From a bacterium (lineage in GTDB: Bacteria > Planctomycetota > UBA11346), in NCBI GenBank assembly GCA_020049615.1, contig JAIFKN010000305.1, positions 1 through 7,019 of the forward strand: a stretch of 7,019 bases of DNA. Direction: 5' to 3'. Below the pieces are notes generated by a model. It was given only the letters and a program-made list of their open reading frames with translations. It did not search any database and was not told where the DNA came from. Numbering within the stretch: position 1 is the first letter of the stretch; every line of letters starts with the position of its first letter. Positions 1 to 6,258 of this stretch are shown here, piece by piece. The position numbers and the translations under genes are program-made.

Positions 1-68
1 CGGATCGTCTCGTTGATCCGGTAGCCTTCGCTCTTCAGCAGCTTGATGATGTCCTCTTCGAGGCCCAT
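1..68 (-). CDS. Unrecognised protein, N-terminal 22 codons only
   Basis: Reading the minus strand from the ATG at 68-66 gives an open start of 22 codons, beginning MGLEEDIIKLLKSEGYRINE, that runs off the left edge. A clear Shine-Dalgarno AGGAG (complement of 75-79) lies six bases upstream of the ATG, which is why this start is believed. The segment is charged and predicted helical, with no signal peptide or membrane segment in the visible part, so the product is probably cytoplasmic. The gene is divergent from the MFS transporter. Too little is visible to name a family, and no function is proposed. Confidence 0.6.
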   Translation of the reverse strand, partial: MGLEEDIIKLLKSEGYRINETI

Positions 69-97
69 GGACGACTCCTGCGGCGGGTGTGCGGGAG

Positions 98-125
98 TCC
101 GTAGGGGTGAGGCGGGGAGTGTCAA
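98..125 (-). promoter_or_regulatory. Candidate sigma70-type promoter for the left-edge gene
   Basis: The minus strand carries a perfect TTGACA hexamer (complement of 120-125). Sixteen bases downstream is TACGGA (103 to 98), which keeps only the leading TA of a -10 box. It would start a transcript roughly 20-25 bases before the AGGAG/ATG of the minus-strand gene. The -35 match is exact in very GC-rich DNA, but the -10 is poor, so this is tentative. Confidence 0.3.
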
Positions 126-130
126 GTCAT

Positions 131-152
131 TGCCCGGGCAGGGGTCGACCCC
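131..152. promoter_or_regulatory. Two abutting perfect palindromes in the divergent spacer
   Basis: TGCCCGGGCA (131-140) is a perfect 10-bp palindrome. It is followed with no gap by GGGGTCGACCCC (141-152), a perfect 12-bp palindrome. They lie between the divergent start codons at 68 and 204, immediately upstream of the TTGACA of the minus-strand gene, a usual place for an operator or activator site. GC-rich DNA makes such palindromes more likely by chance, so a regulatory role is inference. Confidence 0.3.
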
Positions 153-203
153 GCTGGCCGCTGCCTCTGGCGTCCTCTCCTGCCAGGCGAGTATCCCCGA
201 CCG

Positions 204-344
204 GTGTCCAATCCCCCCCTCCCCGCCAGCCTGCGCTGGGCGCTCACCTTCGAGGTGGTCAACGCCTGCTCGTGGTCGGCCGTGCTCGGGGCGCCGCTCA
301 TCCTCCTGCTCAAGAGCCAGGGTGCTTCGGCCACCGTGCTTTGA
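204..344 (+). CDS. MFS transporter N-terminal fragment (first membrane helix), frame-disrupted
   Basis: A GTG start at 204 opens a 46-residue reading frame beginning VSNPPLPASLRWALTFEVV. It continues through a hydrophobic segment ending SAVLGAPLILLLKSQG, then ASATVL and a TGA at 342-344. This is a typical beginning for an MFS permease: a short cytoplasmic tail, TM1, then the TM1-TM2 loop. The rest of the transporter continues at once in another frame from the ATG at 344, sharing the A of the stop (TGATG). The Shine-Dalgarno is weak (AGGCGAG about 12 bases upstream). By itself this peptide cannot transport, so it is best read as the first part of the downstream gene, separated by a mutation, a sequencing error or translational coupling. 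Confidence 0.6.
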   Translation: MSNPPLPASLRWALTFEVVNACSWSAVLGAPLILLLKSQGASATVL

Positions 345-1519
345 TGCCGCTGACCCAGGCCCTGCAGCTGGTCGGGGCGCGCTGGCTGCCGCATTTCGGC
401 TACCGCGGGCTGATGGTACGCGGCTGGACCGCACGCACCGTGATGGTCGGCCTGATGGCGGTCGTCGCCCTGGCCATGCCCCGGCTGGCGCCGACGGCGG
501 TGATCTGGCTGATCCTCGGCCTGCTCGCCGCCTTCACCATCCTGCGCGGCCTGACCAGTTGCGCGTGGATGCCGTGGATCACCTCGCTGGTGCCGGAGGA
601 CGGCCGGGGCCGCTACCTCAGCCTGGCTGCGGCGCTGATCCAGGCGACGACCATCCTCTGCAACCTCGGCTACGCCCTGGTCTTCGAGCTGCTGCCCGGT
701 CCACCCGGTTTCGCCCTCATCTACGCCTGGGCCTGCGCCACCGGCTTCGCCGCTGCCTGGACGATGAACCGCATCCCCGATGTGCCGGTCTCCAGCGAGG
801 GCGGGATCGGGAAGGTGCCCTGGGGGGCGATGCTGGCGCACGCCCCCTTCGCCCGCTTCCTCGGCTTCAGCGTCCTGGTCTTCGTCGCCCTCGCCGCCCT
901 CGGCGTGCTGTGGGTGCCGGTGCTGCGCGATCTGCACCACCAGAGCGACGGCTTCATCGCCGTGCTGCCGGTGTGGGGCTCGGTGACCCAGCTCTGCCTG
1001 CTGCCGCTGCTCGGCCTGCTGGTCGAGCGCAGCGGCAGCAAGCCGATGATCGTGGTGGCACTGGCGACCTGGGTCGTCCACGCCGGACTGTGGGCCGGGC
1101 TGGCCAACGGCCAGCTGCCACTGGCCTTGTGGACGCTGGCGCTGATCCAGGGGACGGCCGGCGCGGGCTTGGCCGCCTTCCATCTCGCCAGCCAGCGACT
1201 GCTGATGGCGACTGTCCCCGGTCAGGGCCGCAGCCACTTCTTCGCCCTGCACAGCGGCGCGCTGGCGCTGGGGCAGGGCGTGGCACCGGTGCTGTGGGGC
1301 TTCGCCCTGGATCGCAGCGCCGGCTGGCACGGCATCGGCCTGAACGCCCATGCCGCCCTCTACCTCGCCTCGGGTCTCCTGCTCGCCTGCTCGATCCTGC
1401 TGAGCCTGCGACTGAGCGAGCCGCGCGCCATGTCGACCGCGGAGTTCCTCAGCGAGCTGCTGCTGCGCAGTCCGCGCCGGGCGCTGGCGCGGCTGGCCGC
1501 CCTGGTCGAGGGCCGGTAG
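344..1519 (+). CDS. MFS transporter, main body (TM2 onward), split from its TM1
   Basis: The 391 codons from the ATG at 344 encode a polytopic inner-membrane protein of the major facilitator superfamily, probably importing or exporting a small solute such as a sugar; the substrate cannot be told. Hydrophobic helices appear near residues 33-46, 52-71, 93-116, 122-140, 172-193, 203-225, 234-252, 258-282, 299-320 and 335-355. A motif-A-like loop GLLVERSGSKPMI (224-236) lies between the two helices near the start of the C-terminal half. With the 46-residue fragment upstream the composite is about 437 residues, normal for MFS. The same frame stays open back to an ATG at 89, but that 85-residue extension is Arg/Pro-rich shadow sequence, and the true N-terminus lies in the other frame. 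Joining the parts needs a -1 (or +2) shift near 339-344. The protein ends just before a REP-like inverted repeat. The family call is firm; whether an intact protein is made is uncertain. Confidence 0.8.
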   Translation: MPLTQALQLVGARWLPHFGYRGLMVRGWTARTVMVGLMAVVALAMPRLAPTAVIWLILGLLAAFTILRGLTSCAWMPWITSLVPEDGRGRYLSLAAALIQATTILCNLGYALVFELLPGPPGFALIYAWACATGFAAAWTMNRIPDVPVSSEGGIGKVPWGAMLAHAPFARFLGFSVLVFVALAALGVLWVPVLRDLHHQSDGFIAVLPVWGSVTQLCLLPLLGLLVERSGSKPMIVVALATWVVHAGLWAGLANGQLPLALWTLALIQGTAGAGLAAFHLASQRLLMATVPGQGRSHFFALHSGALALGQGVAPVLWGFALDRSAGWHGIGLNAHAALYLASGLLLACSILLSLRLSEPRAMSTAEFLSELLLRSPRRALARLAALVEGR

Positions 1520-1596
1520 GCCAGGACCGTGGGCTTCAGCCCGCGTCGAGGAGAGGCGTCTGGCCTGGACGCGGACTGAAGCCCGCGGTCCTGGCC
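1519..1596. repeat. Head-to-head pair of REP-like elements forming a long hairpin
   Basis: Two arms of 29 nt (1519-1547 and 1568-1596) are inverted copies that differ at two positions, separated by a 20-nt loop. Each arm carries a smaller imperfect palindrome around GGGCTTCAG. The left element (1521-1550) matches a third copy at 4552-4581 at 29 of 30 bases. The pair starts on the last base of the MFS stop codon and fills most of the gap to the hydrolase gene. That arrangement is typical of REP/BIME elements, and the hairpin could also end MFS transcription. Two CTGGCCG heptamers (1591-1604) follow the right arm. Confidence 0.85.
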
Positions 1597-1624
1597 GCTG
1601 GCCGTGCGGCGCTAGCCTGACGCC

Positions 1625-3604
1625 ATGCCCGCACCTGCACTCCCCGGCACCGCCTGCACCGTCAGCGGTCCGGCCGCCAACCATTCCGCCTTCCTCGACG
1701 CACCGGCCCGCGTCCTCGCCGCCGGGGCCGGGATCGAGCTGACCGCCGCCGACTGGACCCCGCGCTACCTGGTCGTCGACCTGCGCCTGCGCGCCGGCGA
1801 ATGCGGCCTGCTGCGGCTGCGCGTGCATGCGCGGCAAGGCGGCGAGCCATTCGATATCCTGCTCGGCCTGCTGCCCGGCCTGCGCGTGCGCCTGTCGCTC
1901 GACCTCGACATCATCGATGGCCAGCGCGTCTTCCTGCGCCGCCATCCCGGTCTGCTCAAGGGCGTGGCCTCCGGCCGGCGCCTGGCGCGCGCCGACATCG
2001 TCCGGATCGATCTGCGCCTCGACGATGTGCAGACGGATCAGGAGGTCCATGTCGGCCAGCCGCATCTGTCCGCGACCGATGCGCCGTGGCTCGAGCCGGA
2101 CGGCGTCCAGGTCGATGCGCTCGGCCAGTGGCTGGCGCGCGATTGGCCGGGCCGTACCCGCGACGAGGCCGAACTGGTCGCCACCTTGCGGGCCGCAGCC
2201 GCGGCCCCCGATCCCGGGTGGCCGGCGGGATGGAGCCGCTTCGGCGGCAGCGGCCAGCACCGCTTCCCGGCCACCGGCTGGTTCCGCACCCACCACGATG
2301 GCCGCCGCTGGTGGCTGGTCGATCCCGATGGCCATGCCTTCTGGAGCGCCGGGCTCGACTGCATCCGTCCTGGCATCGATTGCGCCGTCGTGCCGGGCAC
2401 CGAACCGCTCTACTCGTGGCTGCCGTCCGCCGACCCGGCCTATGCCGCCGCGGTCCGGCCGGGGCGGGGCGGCGCGACCTCGGCCGACTTCGGCATAGCC
2501 AACCTGATCCGGGCGTTCGGGACGGCATGGGAGTCGACCTGGCGCCAGCTGACTGCCGCACGCATGCGCACCTGGCGCTTCAACACGGTCGGCAACTGGT
2601 CCGATCAGGAATTCGGCCCGCGCCAGCGCATCCCGTGGGTCATGCCGATGCCGGCCTACCCGACCACGGCGCTGAAGTTGTTCCGCGACCTGCCCGACGT
2701 CTTCGATCCGGCCTTCGCCGCGGAGGCCGCGACCTGGGCCCAGGCCTTGTTCGCCGTGCGCGACGATCCGTGGCTGATCGGCTACTTCATGGCCAACGAG
2801 CCGCTGTGGGGCTTCGGCCGGTTCAACCTCGCGGCCGAGATGCTGGAGGCCAACCCCGGCTCGCACAGCCGCCGCGCCCTGGCGGCCTGGCTGGCCGAGC
2901 GCTACGCCGGCGACGCCGCCGCCTGCGCTTCCGCCTGGGGCATCGCCTTGACCGGCTTCGAGGACGTGGTCACGCGCATCTTCCACCGCCTCGACGCGCA
3001 GAGCCCGCGCGCCGGCGAGGACCTGTGGGCCTTCAGCGCCGAGCTGGTGCGCCGCCATGCCCGCATCCCGGCCGAGGCCTGCCGGCGGGTCGATCCTCAC
3101 CATCTCAACCTCGGGCTGCGCTGGGCCTGGATCGCCTCCGAGCTGTTCTACGAGTCGGCGGCGGTCTGCGACGTGTTCAGCATCAACTGCTACCAGATGC
3201 TGCCCGACGCGGCGGCCTTCGCCGACTACGCCAAGCGCAGCGGCCGGCCGGTGATGATCGGCGAGTGGCACATGGGCGCGGTGGACCGCGGCCTGCCCAG
3301 CACCGGCCTGCGCGGGGTCGCCGACCAGCGCGAGCGCGGCATCGCCTACCGCGCCTTCTTCGAGGCCTGCGCCGCGCATCCCGACCTCATCGGCGCGCAT
3401 TGGTTCACGCTCAACGACCAGTCGCTGCTCGGCCGCTTCGATGGCGAGAACTACCAGATCGGCTTCGTCGACGGCTGCCACCGGCCGTATCCGGAGATCT
3501 GCGCTGCAGCCACCTCCAGCCACGAGCGGATGTACGGACTTGTCGACGGCAGCATCGCGCCGACGGCGGAGCGGGCGAAGGAAGTGCCGAGGATCGCGTT
3601 CTAG
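1625..3604 (+). CDS. Clan GH-A glycoside hydrolase, agarase/beta-galactosidase-like
   Basis: This 659-residue protein probably hydrolyses glycosidic bonds with retention of configuration. Residues about 15-155 look like a beta-sandwich (galactose-binding-like) domain. Residues about 215-640 look like a TIM-barrel catalytic domain, opening with GWFRTHHDGRRWWLVDPDG (218-236), a strand-turn-strand signature seen in GH50-type agarases and relatives. The likely acid/base is E392 in GYFMANEP, after a beta strand and next to N391. The likely nucleophile is E547 in RPVMIGEWHMG, 155 residues later, as expected for clan GH-A strands 4 and 7. There is no signal peptide or anchor, so it should act in the cytoplasm on imported oligosaccharides, which fits the MFS gene upstream. 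The ATG at 1625 lacks a good Shine-Dalgarno. The exact GH family and substrate are not assignable by eye; GH42-like or an unclassified family are alternatives. Confidence 0.85.
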   Translation: MPAPALPGTACTVSGPAANHSAFLDAPARVLAAGAGIELTAADWTPRYLVVDLRLRAGECGLLRLRVHARQGGEPFDILLGLLPGLRVRLSLDLDIIDGQRVFLRRHPGLLKGVASGRRLARADIVRIDLRLDDVQTDQEVHVGQPHLSATDAPWLEPDGVQVDALGQWLARDWPGRTRDEAELVATLRAAAAAPDPGWPAGWSRFGGSGQHRFPATGWFRTHHDGRRWWLVDPDGHAFWSAGLDCIRPGIDCAVVPGTEPLYSWLPSADPAYAAAVRPGRGGATSADFGIANLIRAFGTAWESTWRQLTAARMRTWRFNTVGNWSDQEFGPRQRIPWVMPMPAYPTTALKLFRDLPDVFDPAFAAEAATWAQALFAVRDDPWLIGYFMANEPLWGFGRFNLAAEMLEANPGSHSRRALAAWLAERYAGDAAACASAWGIALTGFEDVVTRIFHRLDAQSPRAGEDLWAFSAELVRRHARIPAEACRRVDPHHLNLGLRWAWIASELFYESAAVCDVFSINCYQMLPDAAAFADYAKRSGRPVMIGEWHMGAVDRGLPSTGLRGVADQRERGIAYRAFFEACAAHPDLIGAHWFTLNDQSLLGRFDGENYQIGFVDGCHRPYPEICAAATSSHERMYGLVDGSIAPTAERAKEVPRIAF

Positions 3605-3606
3605 CC

Positions 3607-3669
3607 GCTGGTCGCTGGGCGTTGGCTGCTGGTCGCTGGTCGCTGGCCGCTGGCTACTGGCTGCTGGCT
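3607..3669. repeat. Heptanucleotide tandem repeat, nine units
   Basis: Directly after the hydrolase stop codon come nine contiguous, slightly degenerate 7-bp units with consensus GCTGGYY. Most are GCTGGTC, GCTGGCC or GCTGGCT, with single-base variants such as ACTGGCT and GTTGGCT. The array fills most of the 87-bp gap to the next gene. Units of the same kind appear beside the REP pair at 1591-1604. Arrays like this change length by slippage. No coding role is likely. Confidence 0.8.
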
Positions 3670-3683
3670 ATTATCCAATAGCC
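3666..3683. promoter_or_regulatory. Perfect inverted repeat upstream of the barrel-HTH gene
   Basis: GGCTATT (3666-3672) and AATAGCC (3677-3683) are perfect inverted 7-mers around ATCC, eight bases before the ATG at 3692. It is one of the few AT-rich patches in the window. It also contains TATTAT (3669-3674), five of six matches to a -10 box, though no -35 is recognisable among the heptamers. It could be a promoter with an overlapping operator for the predicted DNA-binding product, or a hairpin closing the hydrolase transcript. Confidence 0.4.
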
Positions 3684-3691
3684 TCCCACGC

Positions 3692-4159
3692 ATGGCCCTG
3701 CCCCTCTCCGTCCTCACTCCCGGCCGCTCCGTCCATCTGCGCCTCGACGGCGAGGTGGTCAGCGGCGCGGTGATCGCCACCGCCAACGGCTGGCTGCGGC
3801 TCGATGGCGCCGACGGCGAGATCCTGGTCAACCTGGCGCAGGTGGCGTGGATCCGCGCCGACGGCGCGCCGGCTGCCGACGACGACCGGCCGGTGCCGAC
3901 GGCCAAGAACATCGTCGCCAAGCCCGGTTCGCGCGTGCCCGGCCGGCCGTGGCCGGACGAGACCATCCGCGCCGTGGTCGAGGGCTTCCTCAACGACGCC
4001 CAGGACGGCGAGCTGGCCGAGCAGCACGGCCGCACCCGCCATCAGATCACCATCCTGCGCCAGGCCTGGGAATGTGCGCGCGGCAACCTCGCCGACGACC
4101 AGCTCAGCCCGGCCGCCCAGCTGTGGGTGGCGCGGATCAGGAACGCGATGCGGCCGTGA
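3692..4159 (+). CDS. Small protein with Sm/SH3-like barrel and C-terminal helix-turn-helix
   Basis: This 155-residue protein is not a named family to me. Residues about 5-56 alternate short strands and turns (RSVHLRLDGEVVSGAVIAT, GWLRLDG, GEILVNLAQVAWIRAD) in the pattern of an Sm-like or SH3-like small barrel. A charged Ala/Pro/Asp linker covers 57-85. Residues 87-132 look like a three-helix SANT/Myb-like or bacterial HTH: PWPDETIRAVVEGFL, DGELAEQHG, then GRTRHQITILRQAWECAR, with GRT in the usual turn before the recognition helix. It is probably a soluble nucleic-acid-binding protein. There is no signal peptide or membrane segment. The ATG at 3692 has no Shine-Dalgarno; the transcript may be nearly leaderless. 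It follows a perfect inverted repeat, and its last 23 bp overlap the convergent chelatase gene. That the ORF is real is likely from its composition and clean secondary-structure pattern; the role is inferred. Confidence 0.7.
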   Translation: MALPLSVLTPGRSVHLRLDGEVVSGAVIATANGWLRLDGADGEILVNLAQVAWIRADGAPAADDDRPVPTAKNIVAKPGSRVPGRPWPDETIRAVVEGFLNDAQDGELAEQHGRTRHQITILRQAWECARGNLADDQLSPAAQLWVARIRNAMRP

Positions 4160-4514
4160 GGCCGGCGCGGCGCAGCATCAGCGCCGCCAGCAGATCGTCC
4201 GGCCCGAGCGCCCCGCCGAGCACCACGCGGACCTGCGGATGCGACGCCAGCGCGGCGCGCACCAGTCCCGGGATGTCCTCGCGCACATGCCGGCCGTCGG
4301 CGAGGAAGTAGAGCAGCACATGCAGCTCGTCGACTCCCTGCGCCAGCAGGGTGGCGATGCTGTCGGCGATGGTCGGCGCGCAGACGTCGAGATGCGCGGT
4401 CGCGATCGGCGTGCCGGCCGGCACCAGCCGCGCCACCCGCGCCGCCATGTCGACGACCTGGGCGTTGGCCTCGCTCCGGCGCGAGCCGTGATCGACGATG
4501 AGCAGTCCGAGCAT
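4137..4514 (-). CDS. cbiX: CbiX/SirB-family sirohydrochlorin chelatase-like protein
   Basis: The 125-residue product matches the short, single-domain CbiX type that inserts cobalt or iron into sirohydrochlorin (cobalamin or siroheme synthesis) in the cytoplasm. The N-terminal strand MLGLLIVDHGSRRSEAN carries the first metal-binding His (H9), and VLLYFLADGRHVREDIP carries the second (H76). Both are at the family positions, and the length equals one domain rather than the two-domain proteins. The start is taken at the ATG at 4514-4512, because the reading frame upstream to 4610 is a translation of the REP-like element at 4552-4581. A 12-bp palindrome CATGCCGGCATG (4512-4523) covers this start. 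No good Shine-Dalgarno is seen. No other cobalamin or siroheme gene is adjacent, so cobalt versus iron is open. It overlaps the convergent gene by 23 bp. Confidence 0.85.
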   Translation of the reverse strand: MLGLLIVDHGSRRSEANAQVVDMAARVARLVPAGTPIATAHLDVCAPTIADSIATLLAQGVDELHVLLYFLADGRHVREDIPGLVRAALASHPQVRVVLGGALGPDDLLAALMLRRAGLTAASRS

Positions 4515-4551
4515 GCCGGCATGATGCGCGCCAGCCCCGCGCAGCCAGCCC

Positions 4552-4581
4552 CCAGGACCGCGGGCTTCAGCCCGCGTCGAG
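4552..4581. repeat. REP-like element, solitary copy
   Basis: Thirty bases match the left REP-like arm at 1521-1550 except for one T-to-C change. The core GCGGGCTTCAGCCCGC (4560-4575) folds into a six-base-pair stem with a TTCA tetraloop. It lies in the 76-bp gap between two minus-strand genes, nine bases past the DUF3592 gene stop, where it could attenuate read-through into the chelatase gene. It stands alone here, unlike the inverted pair. Confidence 0.8.
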
Positions 4582-4590
4582 CGACCCACC

Positions 4591-6258
4591 CTATCTCCGC
4601 ACCGCCTCAATCATCTCCGCCAGCCTGGCCGACGCCGGACCAGTGACGCAGCGGACGATGGGGATGCGCGCGCCCTCTGCAGTCTTCAGCCACATGTTGT
4701 ACCAGGCGGTGTCGCCCGAGCTCATGCTGGTCTTGCGCTCGACCTCGGTCACCTCGGACGGCTTGAGCTCGTGCTCCACCATCCGCCACCAGCCGGCGGC
4801 TACGGCGATGCGGCCGGGCGCCAGGGCGATGCGCGAGCGCCACAGCGCGCTGCGCAGGGCGCCACGCCAGCTCAGCAGCAGGATCGGCACCGTGATCAGC
4901 CCGGTCCACCAGCCGACCTCGCGCCACAGCGCCACACCGGCGATGGTCAACCCGGCGGTGACGATCAGGCCGGTTATGTGCAGGCCAGGATTGCGCCAGG
5001 CCGGCAGGCCGATCACCACCTCGCCGCGCTCCTCGACGATGCGGATGCCGGCCTTGTGCAGCACGGCCAGCGGGGCGGCGCGGTCAGCCGCCTGGCTCAG
5101 GGCTGCGGAGCTGAGCTCGACGCCGTCGCTGCCGGCGACCACCGGCAGGACGAAGCGCGCGCTGAGGTCCGGCCCGGGCCGGATCACCTGCCACTCCAGC
5201 CGCCACGACAGATCCTCGTTCGACGGCGGCAGGTCGCTGGGCAGCGGGATGGCGACCGGGTGCACCCACAGCCCGCCCTCGGCCCGGCCGGCAGCGGGAT
5301 CGACCGAGAGGTCCAGGCTCCACTGCGTCTGATCGCTGCTGCGCTCGTCGTCACCCGAACCGGAGGTCACCCGGCGCACCACCGCGACCCGGGCCTCGAT
5401 GCGGTCCCCGGGCTGGGGATGCGAGCGGGTCAGCACGCTGGCCGACACCTGGCTGCCGGTCGTCCAGGTACCCTCGATGCGACGCAGCTGCGGAACGCCG
5501 TGGCGCAGGCGACGCACGGTCCGGCCCAACGCGCCCCACAGCAGGGTCAGGCCGACCAGCGGGAACAGGCTGAGGAGCAGATGAGCCCACCACGGCGCGC
5601 CCGCCTGCTGGCTCACGATCAGCACCGCCACCCAGGAGATGGCATTCCAGATGATGGCCACGATCCACATCACCGCGAAGCCGTCGCTGTCGGCGCGGAT
5701 CAGCTCCTGGTTGGCCAGCGCCTGCGGCGCGGGCGCCGGTCGGCCGCGCTTGCGCCATAGGCTGATACCGAACCAGGCGATGCCGCCGCCGGCCAGGCCG
5801 AAGACCAGCGGGAAGATGAACATGAAGCCGACCAGCTCCCAGCGCGGGGTGCGGTCGAGCACCGCCTGGGCCGGGATGGCCGGATCATACCAGCACGGCA
5901 CCGGCTGCTCCGCCTTCCAGGCGGCGTGCAGGCGCCGGTAGGTGTCCTCCTGCCACGAGCCGATGTTGTCGCTACCGCTGTGGATGCCCACGCGCAGCCC
6001 GTCGTAGTCGCGCATGGCTCCCGGCTCGAGCCCCTCGGGGTCGGGAGCGCGGTAGCGGTAGCGCGCCTCGACGCTCCAGGTGTCGTCGCCCTGGTGCTTG
6101 TCGACCGACAGCAGCACCGCGGTCGTCTCGCTCCAGTCGGCGGTGCCCTCGGCGGTCGAGAGGTCATGCAGCGCGATGCAGCCGGGGATGCTGCCCATGA
6201 TCACGAAGACCAGGCCGAAGAGGACGAGGCAGCCAGGATGCGCTTGCTTGGAGGCCAT
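4591..6258 (-). CDS. DUF3592-type multi-pass membrane protein
   Basis: The 555-residue product has predicted membrane helices near residues 10-30, 142-165, 194-216, 224-242, 427-445 and 449-464. Between the first two is a DUF3592 domain (about 40-136): DWSETTAVLLSV, then VEARYRYRAPDPEGL, ending in the signature VPCWYDPAIPAQAVLDR. Residues about 262-375 form a second beta-rich domain with IPLPSDLPPS and RPGPDLSARFVLPV, the arrestin-like pattern seen in large DUF3592 proteins. The C-terminus (about 470-555) resembles a bacterial PH-like domain. The function of the family is unknown; these are inner-membrane proteins. The start is set at the ATG at 6258-6256: the upstream frame is Arg/Gly-rich shadow of the neighbouring gene, and residues 10-30 are a clean first helix. 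GGAGG sits only one base before the ATG, inside a hairpin. It lies 50 bp behind the UroD-like gene, so co-transcription is possible. Confidence 0.8.
   Translation of the reverse strand: MASKQAHPGCLVLFGLVFVIMGSIPGCIALHDLSTAEGTADWSETTAVLLSVDKHQGDDTWSVEARYRYRAPDPEGLEPGAMRDYDGLRVGIHSGSDNIGSWQEDTYRRLHAAWKAEQPVPCWYDPAIPAQAVLDRTPRWELVGFMFIFPLVFGLAGGGIAWFGISLWRKRGRPAPAPQALANQELIRADSDGFAVMWIVAIIWNAISWVAVLIVSQQAGAPWWAHLLLSLFPLVGLTLLWGALGRTVRRLRHGVPQLRRIEGTWTTGSQVSASVLTRSHPQPGDRIEARVAVVRRVTSGSGDDERSSDQTQWSLDLSVDPAAGRAEGGLWVHPVAIPLPSDLPPSNEDLSWRLEWQVIRPGPDLSARFVLPVVAGSDGVELSSAALSQAADRAAPLAVLHKAGIRIVEERGEVVIGLPAWRNPGLHITGLIVTAGLTIAGVALWREVGWWTGLITVPILLLSWRGALRSALWRSRIALAPGRIAVAAGWWRMVEHELKPSEVTEVERKTSMSSGDTAWYNMWLKTAEGARIPIVRCVTGPASARLAEMIEAVRR

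Noticed and set aside
89..343. ATG at 89 as the start of the MFS gene
   Set aside because: Residues before the ATG at 344 in this frame are Arg/Pro/Gly-rich with no membrane helix, whereas the GTG-204 frame encodes a good TM1 in the correct order.
336..346. prfB-like programmed +1 frameshift at CTT TGA
   Set aside because: A +1 shift enters a frame that does not encode the MFS continuation; a -1 or +2 change is needed, and no -1 slippery heptamer is present.
122..3523. An open minus-strand frame of 1133 codons spanning the MFS and hydrolase genes
   Set aside because: It lies antisense to two clear protein families, is low-complexity in Gln/Arg/Gly/Ala/His, and crosses the REP pair. Strong G/C bias at third positions removes stop codons from the opposite strand, which explains it.
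3607..3669. Heptamer array as a CRISPR or iteron origin
   Set aside because: The units are only 7 bp with no spacers, and there is no Cas or replication-initiator gene nearby.
1801..3681. A 626-codon plus-strand frame inside the hydrolase gene
   Set aside because: It is Arg/Pro/Ala-rich shadow sequence in a different frame of the well-supported hydrolase, and reads through the heptamer repeat.
4515..4610. Upstream start for the chelatase at 4610
   Set aside because: The added 32 residues are a translation of the REP-like repeat and overlap the end of the DUF3592 gene; the family starts at the MLGLLIVDHG strand.
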